From: Pichia kudriavzevii
Taxonomy: Eukaryota; Ascomycota; Pichiomycetes; Pichiales; Pichiaceae
Direction: 5' to 3'
NCBI RefSeq assembly: GCF_003054445.1
Contig: NC_042508.1
Coordinates: forward strand, 806,001 to 870,000
DNA length: 64,000 nucleotides
The notes beneath the pieces were generated by a model. It was not told the origin of the DNA. It searched no databases and worked only from the letters and a program-made list of their open reading frames with translations. Numbering within the stretch: the stretch's first letter is position 1; each line of letters starts with the position of its first letter. The position numbers were made by a program, and so were the translations under genes. Positions 50,363-61,078 of this stretch are shown one piece after another.

Positions 50363-52000
50363 ATTCTTTAAAAGAACTTGCACACTCAGTAAATCACGGA
50401 TAAGTCGGTTTTATCCATGGACATATTTGGCTCTCCAGATAAGGAAAGTGTAGGTTTTATAAAAAAAGAACCGAATCAAGCTAAACATCGGTGTTTACTA
50501 GAAATTAGTAATAGCCTGCGAGTTCAGCATATATGAGCCATTCAATAGATGTACGAGGAAAATGCGCCGCACTTTTCAGTTATATTGCTTTTTTTTCTGT
50601 CGGCCGAATATATACGCTATTGGATTGGCTTTGTTTAACAAGAGAGTAAAATATTTCTCCCTGAACATGGTTTTCAAAGTATCGCAATGTCACTTCAACA
50701 TAAGCAAATAATAAACAAGGCTTTGAAAATAGTATTTTGAAAGGGTAGAAGATAGGTAAGGCTTTCTGGAAGAAAATCTATGCTTCCAAAATGTCTAAAC
50801 TGATTTGGAAATTCCCAAACGCCACAGTATTTACAGCGTTCAATAACACTTACCGGCCTAAAAGAAGGCTTAAAGACAATTTTATTACTAGAGCTTGTTG
50901 AATTTTAGAGTGGACGTTCATGAACTGATTTATTCAAACTGTTATAAACGCAACCTGAAAACCCATTCTAAACTGACACTGTATTCCCTAGCTAATCTAG
51001 CAAATTATTGAGTTTTAAACAAAAAACTGCTTCCATCAGTCAATCTGAGAGATTATCTAACTGGGATTGATGAGGAATAGGAAAAAGGATAAAAACTTAA
51101 TAGCCTGTTTTCTATAGTTTTTATGTCATGTATAGCAAAGCACTTATTCTGACCTGCACTATTTACCAGACGTGTCCAATATACATATCATAGAGATAAA
51201 AAACGAAAGTCTCTGAATGTCGCCAAAATAACTTGTATTAGCGATGGCTGTAATTTCTTCACCAAGATACGTGAACCATATACTATATATGCAAAAAAAA
51301 AATTATACAGATATATGACGGAGTTTTTTTTTACAGCTGTTTTTGAGCTTATGATTTCTAGTACTAGAAATTCAATAAAAACTTAGTAATAGTCATCATT
51401 TCAGATGATTTCCAGCTTTTGCTAAATAAAGGATTGACTTTTCCAAAACATATTATGTAAAAAAAAATATTAATCGTTTGGACTTAGCTACTGAAACGGC
51501 AACTAGAATTTATTAGGGTCAAAGGACCTAGTTAAATTAGTTATGTTTTACCTTGGATGCCCTTAATGAGAACCGATTTGGAATATCAAGCTCCGGAAGT
51601 TCGATTCGTCAAACAGGTATCCAAATCCAATTATCTTCATGCAGCAAGAAAACACGGTTATCATTACCAATTCTTGTAATTGCAGATGAAAAGCCGTCAA
51701 AAGCAAGGTGTTTGAAGGAACCTCCATGTTTTATATTATATTATTCCTTCCGTTGAAACTACATCAATAAAGCCTCAGTCTGTACGACACATGAAACTAT
51801 TAAACAAATCGAAAGTTGCTGCCAGCCACGCCGCTGCAGCCTGTCTAATCTCGGATACTGTTTTCTAGTTATTGTCTCTCTTAGTACATAACAGTGTGAA
51901 ACTTCCAAAAAAAAAAAAAAAAAAAACACCGAATACAAATAGACATTAACCATGAAATTATTTATTGGGTGCTCACGGTTATATAAAAAAAAAATCCAGG
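50363..52000. other. Long intergenic region upstream of the DHA2 gene
   Basis: 1.6 kb, the promoter of the DHA2 transporter at its left end and the 3' region of GPI19 at its right. It holds an 18-bp perfect palindrome ATTTCTAGTACTAGAAAT (51354-51371), a probable gene relic (51537-51741, minus strand) and a 20-A run (51907-51926). No intact gene seen. Confidence 0.6.
51537..51741 (-). pseudogene. Possible relic of the 3' end of an unidentified gene
   Basis: One minus-strand frame reads as ordinary protein: GGSFKHLAFDGFSSAITRI, NDNRVFLLHEDNWIWIPV, then RIELPELDIPNRFSLRASKV with a normal stop at 51537. The composition (W, N, R, F) differs from AT-rich noise around it. No start is present and there is about one internal break. 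Origin not recognised; it could be the last remnant of a lost gene. Low confidence. Confidence 0.3.
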
Positions 52001-52480
52001 CTACCCCAGTATCTGATCAACAACACCGATAGGGAGATCGTAAATGCCGCTTGTGCTCCGATGTGTATACTTGAGCACATCTTCTACATGCTTCACATCC
52101 TGTAACTCTGTTATCACGACACCGGTATGGTCCACAATATTTCGATTGTCACAGACGGGCAATGTCAACACCTCTGTGTTGTAAGAAAACACTCCCACGT
52201 AAAGGTACGCCAGCACAACTAAAGCATACGCAGGAATGGCAAGTGCCCACCATCTTGATGGATAGTAATATACACCCAATGCATGGAGAACATTCTCAGG
52301 GAGGATAGACCACGCTATCCATATAGCCAGAAACACACCTGAAACAACATGAGCAGCAAACCCCTTGTACTCCGCCTGGGGGGTCACCCCCGTTGAGACA
52401 GTCACGTCTGAGTCTCGTGCCAACTCATCCGATACTAGGGAGAGCGGCTGGGCTGCTGATGCAGCCATAGTAGGATCCAT
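52001..52480 (-). CDS. GPI19: GPI19, PIG-P subunit of GPI-GlcNAc transferase
   Basis: Subunit of the ER complex that adds GlcNAc to phosphatidylinositol, the first step of GPI anchor synthesis. 159 residues (140 in S. cerevisiae). The PIG-P domain has two membrane helices forming a hairpin: FAAHVVSGVFLAIWIAWSIL, with the conserved LPENVLHALGVYYYPSRWWA loop, and LAIPAYALVVLAYLYVGVF. The C-terminal stretch with DLPIGVVDQIL is also family-typical. The first 40 residues are a variable extension. Confidence 0.94.
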   Translation of the reverse strand: MDPTMAASAAQPLSLVSDELARDSDVTVSTGVTPQAEYKGFAAHVVSGVFLAIWIAWSILPENVLHALGVYYYPSRWWALAIPAYALVVLAYLYVGVFSYNTEVLTLPVCDNRNIVDHTGVVITELQDVKHVEDVLKYTHRSTSGIYDLPIGVVDQILG

Positions 52481-52757
52481 GGTTTGTACATGTTATCTAC
52501 AGATAATCTAGGTATGCCCCATGGCTATTTTTCTACAGCTTGTCTTTTTTTTTCCATAGTCGCCTACAGCGACTGGTGGGTACAAAGGCGGCGTTCAAAG
52601 ATACATTTAAATTTGTAATAATTACCCGTTTCTCTGGAGGCTCGGCTATTTTGTCGCAGACCGGGTAATATTTGGAAATCGACTAATCTAACTGTTCAAT
52701 CCACTTGAGGATTTAAAATGAAATTTCTAAAACAAAAGTACAATGAAAATAGAATGA

Positions 52758-54395
52758 CTAGTCGTCCGAGAAACCAGATTGCCCTCTCGGTTCAGTTCCC
52801 TTCAATTTCACGTACGCATATTCTCGTGTCTTTATGAAGACATAAACAACAGTAATAATTCCAACAATCAAAGTTACACCGACAAGAGTCAGATTTAATG
52901 GAATCGGGTTCATATTAAAAGTGGTGTGGGTGTACTTGTCTAACAGAGTTTGTAAGAAGTTGCCAAAACCGGCAATAGTCATGATTGATCCGTATATAGT
53001 TCCAAATGTCTCAAATCCAAAAACCTTTGCACAATAATCAGAGATTGAAGTGTAAAAGAAAGGTCTGTATGACACGAAAACCAAAACATGCAAAACACCT
53101 GCAATAAATGAATTTCTCACAATTCCCAAAATGCCAATGAATAAGGAGACACCGAGTAATGCGATTAAAACAATATAAGTAGGGAAACTGTCTAGAAACA
53201 AGCCAACAAAGGGAATCGATACGATACCTCCCAATGGTAGTGCAATATCGAATATCTTGTTCAAAGAATTGGCCATGTCAATTGAACCAAATAAATAAAC
53301 GTATTGTGAGTTAACTGTTGCCACGAAATAATTCAACCTGAGCATTTGAATGGTTGAAAACAAGCACATGAGTATGAACCACCAGGTTTTGAATTGATAA
53401 TTGACACTATATCCATGCAAGATTCCGAAAATTGAGTAAGATAATTCCGTCTTAGATTTAGTAGCGTCTTCTAATTCTTCCTCAATATATACAGACTTAT
53501 AAGCGTCACCTAAAGACGAACGACGTCTGGCATTGTTCAAAAACGGTGTTGTCTCGTTTGTACTTCCACAACTTACGGCTGAGTGTATATGCTCTTCTTG
53601 CGCAGCAGCGAGTGAAAGAGCCCTTTGTTGATCTGTTGGATTCGGTATTAGCTCTGGTGGCGGTGTGAGATAGGATTCGTTTGGCATGATGAGTAGCTGA
53701 ACAACAACCATAAATACCGGAACTGCAAGATAGATTTGGTAAAATTTAGACAAGGTGAAATATGATGGGTAAGATAGGTACAGTTTCTTGTACACGACAA
53801 AGACAGCGGACGATGTATCAAATGCACCCGTTAGTAATGCAAGAACTAAACCTGATTTTTCGGGAAAGGCATTTGATAGCTGAAACGATGAAATATAGGA
53901 GAATGGTCCACCTAGAGCCATGAATGAATAACCAAAAAGATATGGATCAAACATCTTGATAGAATCAGCATAAATAAAGACAACTGATGCAACAAACAGG
54001 AAAAAAGCACCAATTAGCCCACATACTCTTGGGCCATATTGGTCAAGGGTACGTCCAATGAGCAACGCTGATACGTTTGTTAGTGCGGCACCCACTGTAA
54101 ACATTGTGTTCAATTTTAGGTCTTGCTTGGAACATTTGGAGACAACACCGTCTGGATGCAACTCCGTTTTCAAAGACGGAGGTGTCAATCTTGATAGTAG
54201 ATCCACAAACGAGTCTACAGACTCTGAGTCTGTGAAGTTGGTAGTAGTGCATAGGTCCTCATAGATACCCTGCTCAATCAAAGTGGGTTTCAAAGCAGCA
54301 AACCCAAATATAGGTCCTGCTCCAAATAGACACCAAATCACAGCGCAAACAACCTGTAAGTACCTTCTTCTCTTTGGCGCCTCAAAAAAATACAT
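52758..54395 (-). CDS. FMP42-like MFS transporter
   Basis: 545-residue transporter of the fungal family that includes S. cerevisiae Fmp42 (YMR221C), related to SLC43 amino-acid carriers. Starts MYFFEAPKRRRYLQVVCAVIW, then GAGPIFGFAALKPTLIEQGIY, the family's TM1 and first loop. The loop after TM1 (about 36-90) is long, with possible N-glycosylation at NFT. A central cytosolic loop (about 235-310, SLAAAQEEHIHS, NNARRRSSLGD) separates the two six-helix halves. Substrate unknown. Orthology is from remembered resemblance, so I leave the symbol blank. Confidence 0.85.
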   Translation of the reverse strand: MYFFEAPKRRRYLQVVCAVIWCLFGAGPIFGFAALKPTLIEQGIYEDLCTTTNFTDSESVDSFVDLLSRLTPPSLKTELHPDGVVSKCSKQDLKLNTMFTVGAALTNVSALLIGRTLDQYGPRVCGLIGAFFLFVASVVFIYADSIKMFDPYLFGYSFMALGGPFSYISSFQLSNAFPEKSGLVLALLTGAFDTSSAVFVVYKKLYLSYPSYFTLSKFYQIYLAVPVFMVVVQLLIMPNESYLTPPPELIPNPTDQQRALSLAAAQEEHIHSAVSCGSTNETTPFLNNARRRSSLGDAYKSVYIEEELEDATKSKTELSYSIFGILHGYSVNYQFKTWWFILMCLFSTIQMLRLNYFVATVNSQYVYLFGSIDMANSLNKIFDIALPLGGIVSIPFVGLFLDSFPTYIVLIALLGVSLFIGILGIVRNSFIAGVLHVLVFVSYRPFFYTSISDYCAKVFGFETFGTIYGSIMTIAGFGNFLQTLLDKYTHTTFNMNPIPLNLTLVGVTLIVGIITVVYVFIKTREYAYVKLKGTEPRGQSGFSDD

Positions 54396-54975
54396 TGTCC
54401 TTTAGTCAATCCTGTGTGGCAAAGCACCAGTTTTACCAGGTCTAAACAACTCTCAGAAGGAAAAGTCGGGGATTTCGTGTCCTGATAAGGAGCGAAGAAA
54501 ATCCACCTTGAAACGAGAGTTGCAAATTTGTAGATAAGAGATCTCGGTAATTTCCGACTATGGTTGTGAGAAGAACAATAGGTTGTGCCTTATTGAAGAA
54601 GCAGCGACTTTGATCGATGAGAGAAGAAAAGGGAGGGAATGGGAAAAGAAGACTATTATTTAAATTTACTAGAAAGGAGAAAAGAGGTTCTTCGTTATGT
54701 TTTGCAAAATTGGCACAGTCGGTTAAAGTACAACAACAAGGAGGGGGTTGAATTAGAGATATTGCCATAGTGGAAAATGTCCATTCGATGGTGTCTTTTT
54801 CGCATTTCAGCGGATTTTTCTCTAATTTTTTTTTTTTTCGCATTAAACTTTTTTTTCTTATTTTATTTATTTCGTGTTTACGTATGTCAATCTGAGCCCA
54901 GTTTCAGCTATATAGGTGTTATGTCTCCAGAAAATTTACAACAGCCGTTGGGTTTGTGGTTTATTAAACCTTAGA
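54396..54975. other. Divergent FMP42-like/BUB3 promoter
   Basis: 580 bases with T-rich tracts at 54827-54838 and 54848-54857. A 133-codon minus-strand frame at 54442-54843 is low in typical coding features, has no recognisable domain and is probably chance. Confidence 0.5.
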
Positions 54976-56236
54976 ATGGATGTCTTAAGCCAGAGTATGT
55001 ACATTGGACAGATTGGAGATTGAATTGTGGGATTTGTAATTACTAACAACCGAAATAGTCACACTTGAAGGTTTGCCAGAGGGATATATAACCACCCTCT
55101 GCCATTCGTCAAGCTTTAACATCTTATTCCTTGCTACCATGAATGGAGAGTTGTTTGCCTATAAAACCGATGGTTTTGGGGATGGTTTGGGGAAAGGGCC
55201 TATTTGGAAGTCATATTTTGGACAGCCAGTTCTACAGATCTGTTGCTATGAAAGTACGATATTCATTCTACATCCATTCAGTGTCTCCGTTGGACAGATA
55301 AATACAGGTTCCGCAGAACCTCCTTGTTTTGAAATTTCTGGTGAAGTCAAACAGCTCAGTTCAGTGAATCAATGCATATACCAAATGATGAAAATGAGTG
55401 AAATTACCAACACCTTAATAATCGCCACTTCTAATGGCAGACTAACAATGTACAACTTGCCTGATCTCAATATCTATGATGAAATTAACCTTGAACATAA
55501 AATACAGACTTTTGATATGATGTTAAATTATTTAGTTGTTTCAACTAACAATAGGGAAAATGAAATCTTTGATACATCGTGTAGAAAATTCATACACTTG
55601 AAGAAACAGAGTTCTGGCTTTAAATATCCAATTACAACAGCAATCAAAATTCTCAATTCAACCACCGACATGAACGATTTGCCCCATGACTTGATCTTTG
55701 CTCAGGCCGGGTTGGAAGGGAAAGTTTCAATTGTCACTACTACAATCGAATCTCAAACAGAACCAACAGTCACTCTAAATACAGCTGCACGATCTGCACC
55801 AATCTCATCGTCTGTTACTAATCCTTCAGGGATATACATCCCACATGACGAAAAGAAATTTATTTTCCGTGCACATAGATCGACTCTTTCCGATAACAAC
55901 ATCTTGGTTGGACCAATTTACTCACTGAGTATGGTCAACGGATACTTGGTTACATCTGGCTACGGCGGAGATAACAAACAAGGCGGGAAAGTTGAAGGAA
56001 GTGTATGTTTCTGGGATATTAACCACAAACGTCGGGTAAAACTGTGTCGAGGATTCCCCCATAGTGTTGTGCAAACCTGCTCCTGGAATACAGAGTCAGG
56101 TAAATCCATCCTAGTCTGTGGTTGCAGCGATGATTCCTTCAAAAATATGCCAGTTCCAGCAGAGTCTTCCAGCTTTGTTCATACTGTTCCTCCTAGCTCT
56201 ATTGTTGTCATGGTGCTGGGCGAACGAAAATGGTAA
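54976..56236 (+). CDS. BUB3: BUB3, spindle-checkpoint WD40 protein, two exons (54976-54994, 55059-56236)
   Basis: WD-repeat propeller that brings Bub1 and Mad3 to kinetochores by binding their GLEBS motifs. Exon 1 encodes MDVLSQ and exon 2 continues with ITLEGLPEGYITTL, aligning with MQIVQIEQAPKDYISDIKI of S. cerevisiae Bub3. The spliced product is 398 residues (341 there). Late landmarks: FIFRAHRSTLSDNNIL (FAFRCHRLNLKDTNL there), a WD blade ending VCFWDINHKRRVK, and CGCSDDSFKNMPVPAE (ATSDDTFKTNAAID). The extra length is in inter-blade loops, such as the serine and proline-rich one before FIFRAHR. Followed in tandem by a POM33-family gene. Confidence 0.88.
54995..55058 (+). other. BUB3 spliceosomal intron, 64 nt
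   Basis: GTATGT at 54995-55000, TACTAAC at 55041-55047 and AAATAG ending at 55058, with 12 nt from branch A to the 3' site. Splicing joins a six-codon exon in frame and supplies the only ATG; exon 2 alone has none upstream of GYITTL. Confidence 0.9.
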
Positions 56237-56485
56237 AAGGGAATTCTCCGCACTTCGACCAACGTTGTTCGAGGGTGAAATATTATCGGTCGATCTTTAG
56301 TTATCCGCTACTTCAATTATTCTGCGTTGTCCACTACGTACTGTGCTGCACCCACATTTGATTGTCTTCTATTCCGCCCAAACCGAAGTAACTCCAAATT
56401 CCCACTCCCTCCTCTGACATCACATTTTGATCCATCTACTACTGTGCCTGTATTCAAGAGATACTACGCATTTTTCTTCAAAAGC

Positions 56486-57538
56486 ATGTCTTCCAATTCA
56501 GATCAAAGATCTTCCTCGAAGTCAAAGTTAAATTCAAGAACGGCTACTACGACTTCCATTAGCCAATCACTAACCGGATTGAAGAGATTAGCATCTGGTG
56601 CTCAGTTTTACTGGTATCTGACACTATTGTCTACCCTTTATTCTTCAATACTCTGCATACTTAATTCCTTCATACGAGGTAGTAATAATGAAGTCACCAT
56701 TGGGTACTATTCGATGGCTTTATCTTCCATTTTGACCACATACCTAATTATCATGAGACAAACATATAAGTACAAGCCCCTCAGTGTGTTGATTGGACAA
56801 ATCTGGCATTTATTTCAACATTTAAGTACACCTAATCAATCAAACAGAGAAAATCAACCCACTCAAGGTGATACTTCCTCAGATTCAGGCACAAGTGCAG
56901 GCACTGGTGTTGAAAGACACTCTCAGTTGAATCCAAAGTATTCCAATAACATTTTGCGTGATGAGAACGCACAGTATTTGCTATTTGCATTTGCTCACTG
57001 GTTATTTGCTTCACCTTCTTTTGGTGCCATAAATTCATCAGTTTTATATTCATTCACAATCTATGCATTTTTTCATGCTTGCCATTACACATATACCAAC
57101 ATAATCCCATTGGTACCTAATATATCAAAGGAGAGAAAGGCCCAATGGACTCAGGTGTTACAGTATATTTTCCGTCTGAATCATGAAAGGTCCAGAATGG
57201 TTGCTGCTAACTCGGAGATATTCTTGGTCACATACTACATAACTCCTCTGATTAAGATTGTTCTTAGACTTATTTCAGGTAGATTTTGGTCAGCAGCTCG
57301 TGGTGAAACAACCCAGTTTTGGTTTGATTTCAAGTCTGTTATTTTATTTTTTGTCACAATAATATTTTTGCGTGCTAGGTTCTTGATTGACAAATATACA
57401 CGCACACAAGTTCAAGGGTATGATGCCAATTTGTTGAGAGTTGTGGCTTCCCCTATGTTTCCTGCGCCTCTCAGAAATACAGTGTTGAATTTTAGACAGT
57501 TTTGGCTCAGCCTAGCAAAAATGGTCAGCGTTATTTAA
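56486..57538 (+). CDS. POM33: POM33/PER33 family nuclear pore membrane protein
   Basis: TMEM33-family protein; in S. cerevisiae Pom33 helps place nuclear pore complexes and Per33 is its ER paralogue. 350 residues from the first ATG (56486), MSSNSDQRSS. The N-terminus is basic and serine-rich, and the membrane segments include YWYLTLLSTLYSSILCIL, YYSMALSSILTTYLII and SVILFFVTIIFLRARFLI. A glutamine, serine and glycine-rich insert (about 115-150) replaces a shorter loop. The conserved core has YLLFAFAHWLFASPSFG and FFHACHYTYTNIIP. POM33 and PER33 arose in the whole-genome duplication, so here it is probably the single ancestral gene. Confidence 0.85.
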   Translation: MSSNSDQRSSSKSKLNSRTATTTSISQSLTGLKRLASGAQFYWYLTLLSTLYSSILCILNSFIRGSNNEVTIGYYSMALSSILTTYLIIMRQTYKYKPLSVLIGQIWHLFQHLSTPNQSNRENQPTQGDTSSDSGTSAGTGVERHSQLNPKYSNNILRDENAQYLLFAFAHWLFASPSFGAINSSVLYSFTIYAFFHACHYTYTNIIPLVPNISKERKAQWTQVLQYIFRLNHERSRMVAANSEIFLVTYYITPLIKIVLRLISGRFWSAARGETTQFWFDFKSVILFFVTIIFLRARFLIDKYTRTQVQGYDANLLRVVASPMFPAPLRNTVLNFRQFWLSLAKMVSVI

Positions 57539-58216
57539 ATCGGTAGGAACCAGCTTGACCAAATACACCGCCTTTTTTCTCTAGAAATGTAACACTATTT
57601 TAAAGACCAGATAAGATTATCCAATATGAAATAAAACTGATAATCAATCACCATATCTAGTACTTTTTTCTCTTTCCTAAAAACTTTTAAGGGGTTTCCG
57701 CTTCTCCTTTCCTTATAATATACTACATAAGCTCAAAAAACTTTACTATCATCACTCTCACATTCTTCCTGATAGATTAGTAATATAACTCTGGTATCCC
57801 AGTTTCTGTTTGAGCAAAAATTCAGCTCAAATTTAAATTAGTGAATGTACGTTTCTCGACTAGGAAATTCAAACGGTTTCTCAGCTTGAGAATTCCAGGC
57901 TGGCGTCCCTACCCTCTTCTGTTATATCTTCGTTTCACACTTTATATTGATTCAACTGTCACTCACACATAGTCCAAAAGGAGAACTTTAACAACCTGCT
58001 ATTGACTGAACTAGATTTTAGACGACATTTTTTTAAAGTGATATAAAAGAAGAAACCATATCATTCTTATACCCATCTGAAATAGTTTTAGGCACAGTTA
58101 TTTTCATAATCTCTACAGAATATAAAATACGTATACCACAGGATAGTAGAACCACCTCATACCAAGCAGATACACGTATCACATCAGAAGACATCGTGAA
58201 TATTTTTTGAAAAATA
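57539..58216. other. Intergenic region before UBP8
   Basis: 678 bases, AT-rich, holding the POM33 3' region and UBP8 promoter. An AAGGGG stress-element-like word is at 57690. No gene recognised; the 84-codon minus frame overlapping the UBP8 start is a shadow. Confidence 0.55.
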
Positions 58217-60104
58217 ATGACAGCAATTGCCAAGAAATCTGTGGCCACGAAAAGTGTTCCTAGTAAATCTGTGCCAAAGAAATCCACCCCTTTTGATAAT
58301 TCCCATTACAACAATCCTACGCAAAAGGAAACTTGCGACATAATAACAAAACCACAAACCAACTACTTGGAAAATAAAGGATTGGAATCGTTTGTTTCAT
58401 TCCCTCCTTGTATTCATTTGCAAAAAGTTATGGAGTCGAGTTCAAGAGATGCCATCTTGAAAACCTATTCGGCAAGTATAAAGATTGTTGCATTAGGACT
58501 GCAGTCATTAGATGAAGAGAGAAATAATAATAGTAACAACAACCCAAACGCATATAGTCGATTAGCATACGTTGACAAGGAGGGCAAAACCCTTAGTCTC
58601 AAAGCATTACAAAGAGCAAGATCTAAGATTATAAAATGTAATGATTGTGTCAACTCGAATTCTGCTTGTCACACGAAATTGCTGATGTGTTTACAATGTA
58701 CAAATATTGGATGTTGGTCTGGAAAACATGCTTTGATGCATGCTAAAAGTACAGGACATGTTTTCGGTAAGTTTCACTTAAGCTCCGAGGAAGGAAAGCT
58801 CCAACCACTAATAAAAAACAGTATTTTCACTTGAACATACTCAAGCTTTTAACAACATACTAACACTATTTTGTTATGTTTCTCTAACAGGTATTAATGC
58901 CAATAATGGCGAACTAATATGTCTAAAGTGCACCGATCTAGTGTCACATCCCTTGCTAGAACGTATAAGGTGCAAAACTTTGAAATCTATTGGTGTTTTG
59001 AAGAATTCTTTAAATACGCCATATTTTAAAGTTGAACATGAATTAAACAAACGGCAAATTATCCATGACCTATCGCATCTTCCATCTCTCAAAGAAACGA
59101 TGGGTCTAAGGGGGTTTATCAATTTGGGATCAACATGTTTTATGTCTTCAGTTTTGCAAACAGTTATCCACAATCCATATCTGAAAAGGTACTATTTAAG
59201 TGGTGGTCACTTGAATTGTCCAAAGGATCGTAATGAATGTCTCTCTTGTTGCTTGAATGATATATTTCAAGACTTTTTCACCAATCCTGCGATTGTGGGC
59301 TATGGACTAACATCCTTTATCGAGGCGGCATGGAGAGTGAAAAGATCATTAGCTGGTTATAGTGAACAAGATGCGCATGAATTCTGGCAGTTTCTGATTC
59401 ACCAGATACACAAAAACGATACAACGAGTGCCAGATACTTAAAAAACAAGGAAAGCACACCAGCTGTTGAGAACGATAATACCAGGCAACCAGAGCCAAA
59501 AAGTTGTGATTGTATTATTCACAAGACATTTTCGGGCACTTTAGAAAGTACCTTAACTTGTACTGTCTGCGGGTCATCAAGGAAGATAGAAGATCCCATG
59601 CTAGATGTGTCATTGGAAATACAAGATAAAAGGGATGGTGAAAAAGCCTCTTTAGCAGATCTGCACTCCTGTTTTATGAAATACACAAAGGTAGAGGATC
59701 TAGATGTTCTATATGAATGCCAAAGTTGCAAAACCAGAACTAAAGTAACGAAAAGGTTGGCCCTCAAGAAATTGCCACCGGTCTTGAGTATACAGCTAAA
59801 AAGATTTGAGCATTTAGGGGTGAGTTCTAAAATAGATTATCATATCGATATTCCTCATATTCTGGACGTTCAAGAGTACGTTTCCAAATCCGGTTATAAT
59901 AACCAGGTTACTACCTATGAGCTGTTTGGTATAGTTTGTCATTTAGGAAGTGTCAACACAGGCCATTATCTAGCATATGTTAAAGCAACAAATGGCATGT
60001 GGTTTAAATTTGATGACGCAAAGATTACTAGAATGAATGAAGCTGATGTCAGAAAAGTCAATGCTTATATGGTCTTCTATTGTATAAGTGAATACAGTAA
60101 ATAA
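58217..60104 (+). CDS. UBP8: UBP8, SAGA histone H2B deubiquitinase, two exons (58217-58766, 58891-60104)
   Basis: Ubiquitin protease of the SAGA DUB module, removing ubiquitin from H2B. Spliced product 587 residues (471 in S. cerevisiae). The ZnF-UBP domain (about 144-205) is split by the intron: KCNDCVNSNSACHTKLLMC, CWSGKHALMHAKSTGHVFG | INANNGELICLKCTDLV. The peptidase has GFINLGSTCFMSSVLQ with catalytic Cys266, a second zinc site with CTVCGSSRK and CQSCKTRTK, and TGHYLAYVKATNGMWFKF with catalytic His542. The first 80 residues are a variable lysine, serine and threonine-rich extension. Confidence 0.95.
58767..58890 (+). other. UBP8 spliceosomal intron, 124 nt
   Basis: GTAAGT at 58767-58772, TACTAAC at 58858-58864, AACAG ending at 58890. 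The phase-1 junction rebuilds the glycine of HVFG and the second half of the zinc finger. The intron is 183 codons into the gene, unusually far downstream for a yeast intron. If retained, translation stops after about 205 residues, before the peptidase domain. Confidence 0.95.
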
Positions 60105-60164
60105 AAATTTTGCACTTATTAGGACGGTTTACATTCTATAAAATTATACCTTATAGAAAATATT

Positions 60165-60950
60165 CTAATCAAAAAAGTCATCCTCATCGGATTGACTGTC
60201 ATCTGACAACCCGCTCTTGCCTCTCAGACTTTTCTTTTGAAACCTCAACTTATGAGATTCCCTCAAATCGTCATCCTCTTCTTGATTTATAATTAGTCTT
60301 TTGTCTTTGATATCGATCGATCCTAGATCAACTAATAATGCTTCGACATCTTTCAATGTTGTGTCATTTCCATTGAGCATCAACAATGTAACCAGCTGTT
60401 TCACTAATTCCCCATCTTTGTATATCAATATCGTCGGACAATTTTTCTCGGGATAACCTTCAATAGCTCTTTGTCCTTCAATTTCGCAAAACTTGATTTC
60501 TTTGAACTTTTGTGCAGCTTCTCTAAGTATAATACTCAATAACCTCGATTGAAGTTGACTTTCATTTGATAAATGGACAAAAACAGTTGCATCTTTAGAT
60601 GCTTCAGTGACTTCCCTTTGCCATTCAGGTTTGGAAATTGGATAAATTGATCCAAACTTTTCTCTACTTGCAAGCTGTCTCATCTCTGCCATTCTTTTTT
60701 GTTTATAGATTGCCAAAAAATCTTCGTCTTCCTCATCTTCAAGTGCTTCTAATTCGTCTATGTCTAGATCTTCTAATCTATTTTCATGTTGCTTAGCAAT
60801 TGCATCTGCCAGCGCCTCTTCTAGCTGTTCGGTTGGATCTGGTTCTTTTTCTGGTATAATACCTTTTGAACGCAAAATATCGTTCCATTCTGTATCTTCC
60901 GTAAGATCGACCTCAACTTGAACCTTTTGATCAGGGAATCCTGGAAGCAT
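60165..60950 (-). CDS. PLP2: PLP2, phosducin-like chaperonin cofactor
   Basis: Phosducin-like protein with a thioredoxin-like fold that works with the CCT chaperonin on actin and tubulin folding. 261 residues (286 in S. cerevisiae). An acidic helical N-terminus has TEWNDILRSKGIIPEKE, which is the family signature, then EFDIDELEALE-like acid repeats and YKQKRMAEMRQLASREKFG. The thioredoxin-like domain (about 110-230) includes VFVHLSNESQLQSRLL and GYPEKNCPTILIYKDGELV. The C-terminus is acidic and serine-rich. Converges on UBP8 (60 bp). Confidence 0.93.
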   Translation of the reverse strand: MLPGFPDQKVQVEVDLTEDTEWNDILRSKGIIPEKEPDPTEQLEEALADAIAKQHENRLEDLDIDELEALEDEEDEDFLAIYKQKRMAEMRQLASREKFGSIYPISKPEWQREVTEASKDATVFVHLSNESQLQSRLLSIILREAAQKFKEIKFCEIEGQRAIEGYPEKNCPTILIYKDGELVKQLVTLLMLNGNDTTLKDVEALLVDLGSIDIKDKRLIINQEEDDDLRESHKLRFQKKSLRGKSGLSDDSQSDEDDFFD

Positions 60951-61078
60951 TTTACTAGTGCTTCTGAACTGCTAAAAAAATTAGAAAAGCTTGAATGTTT
61001 GTGGAATGTTGCTACAACATATATCTCTGGATTTTTCAAATAACGTATTTTCCAAATACCAAAAAAAATAAAGGAAAA

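Noticed and set aside
54442-54843. 133-codon minus-strand frame in the BUB3 promoter
   Set aside because: No domain, composition driven by T-rich tracts and repeated prolines; it occupies a normal divergent promoter.
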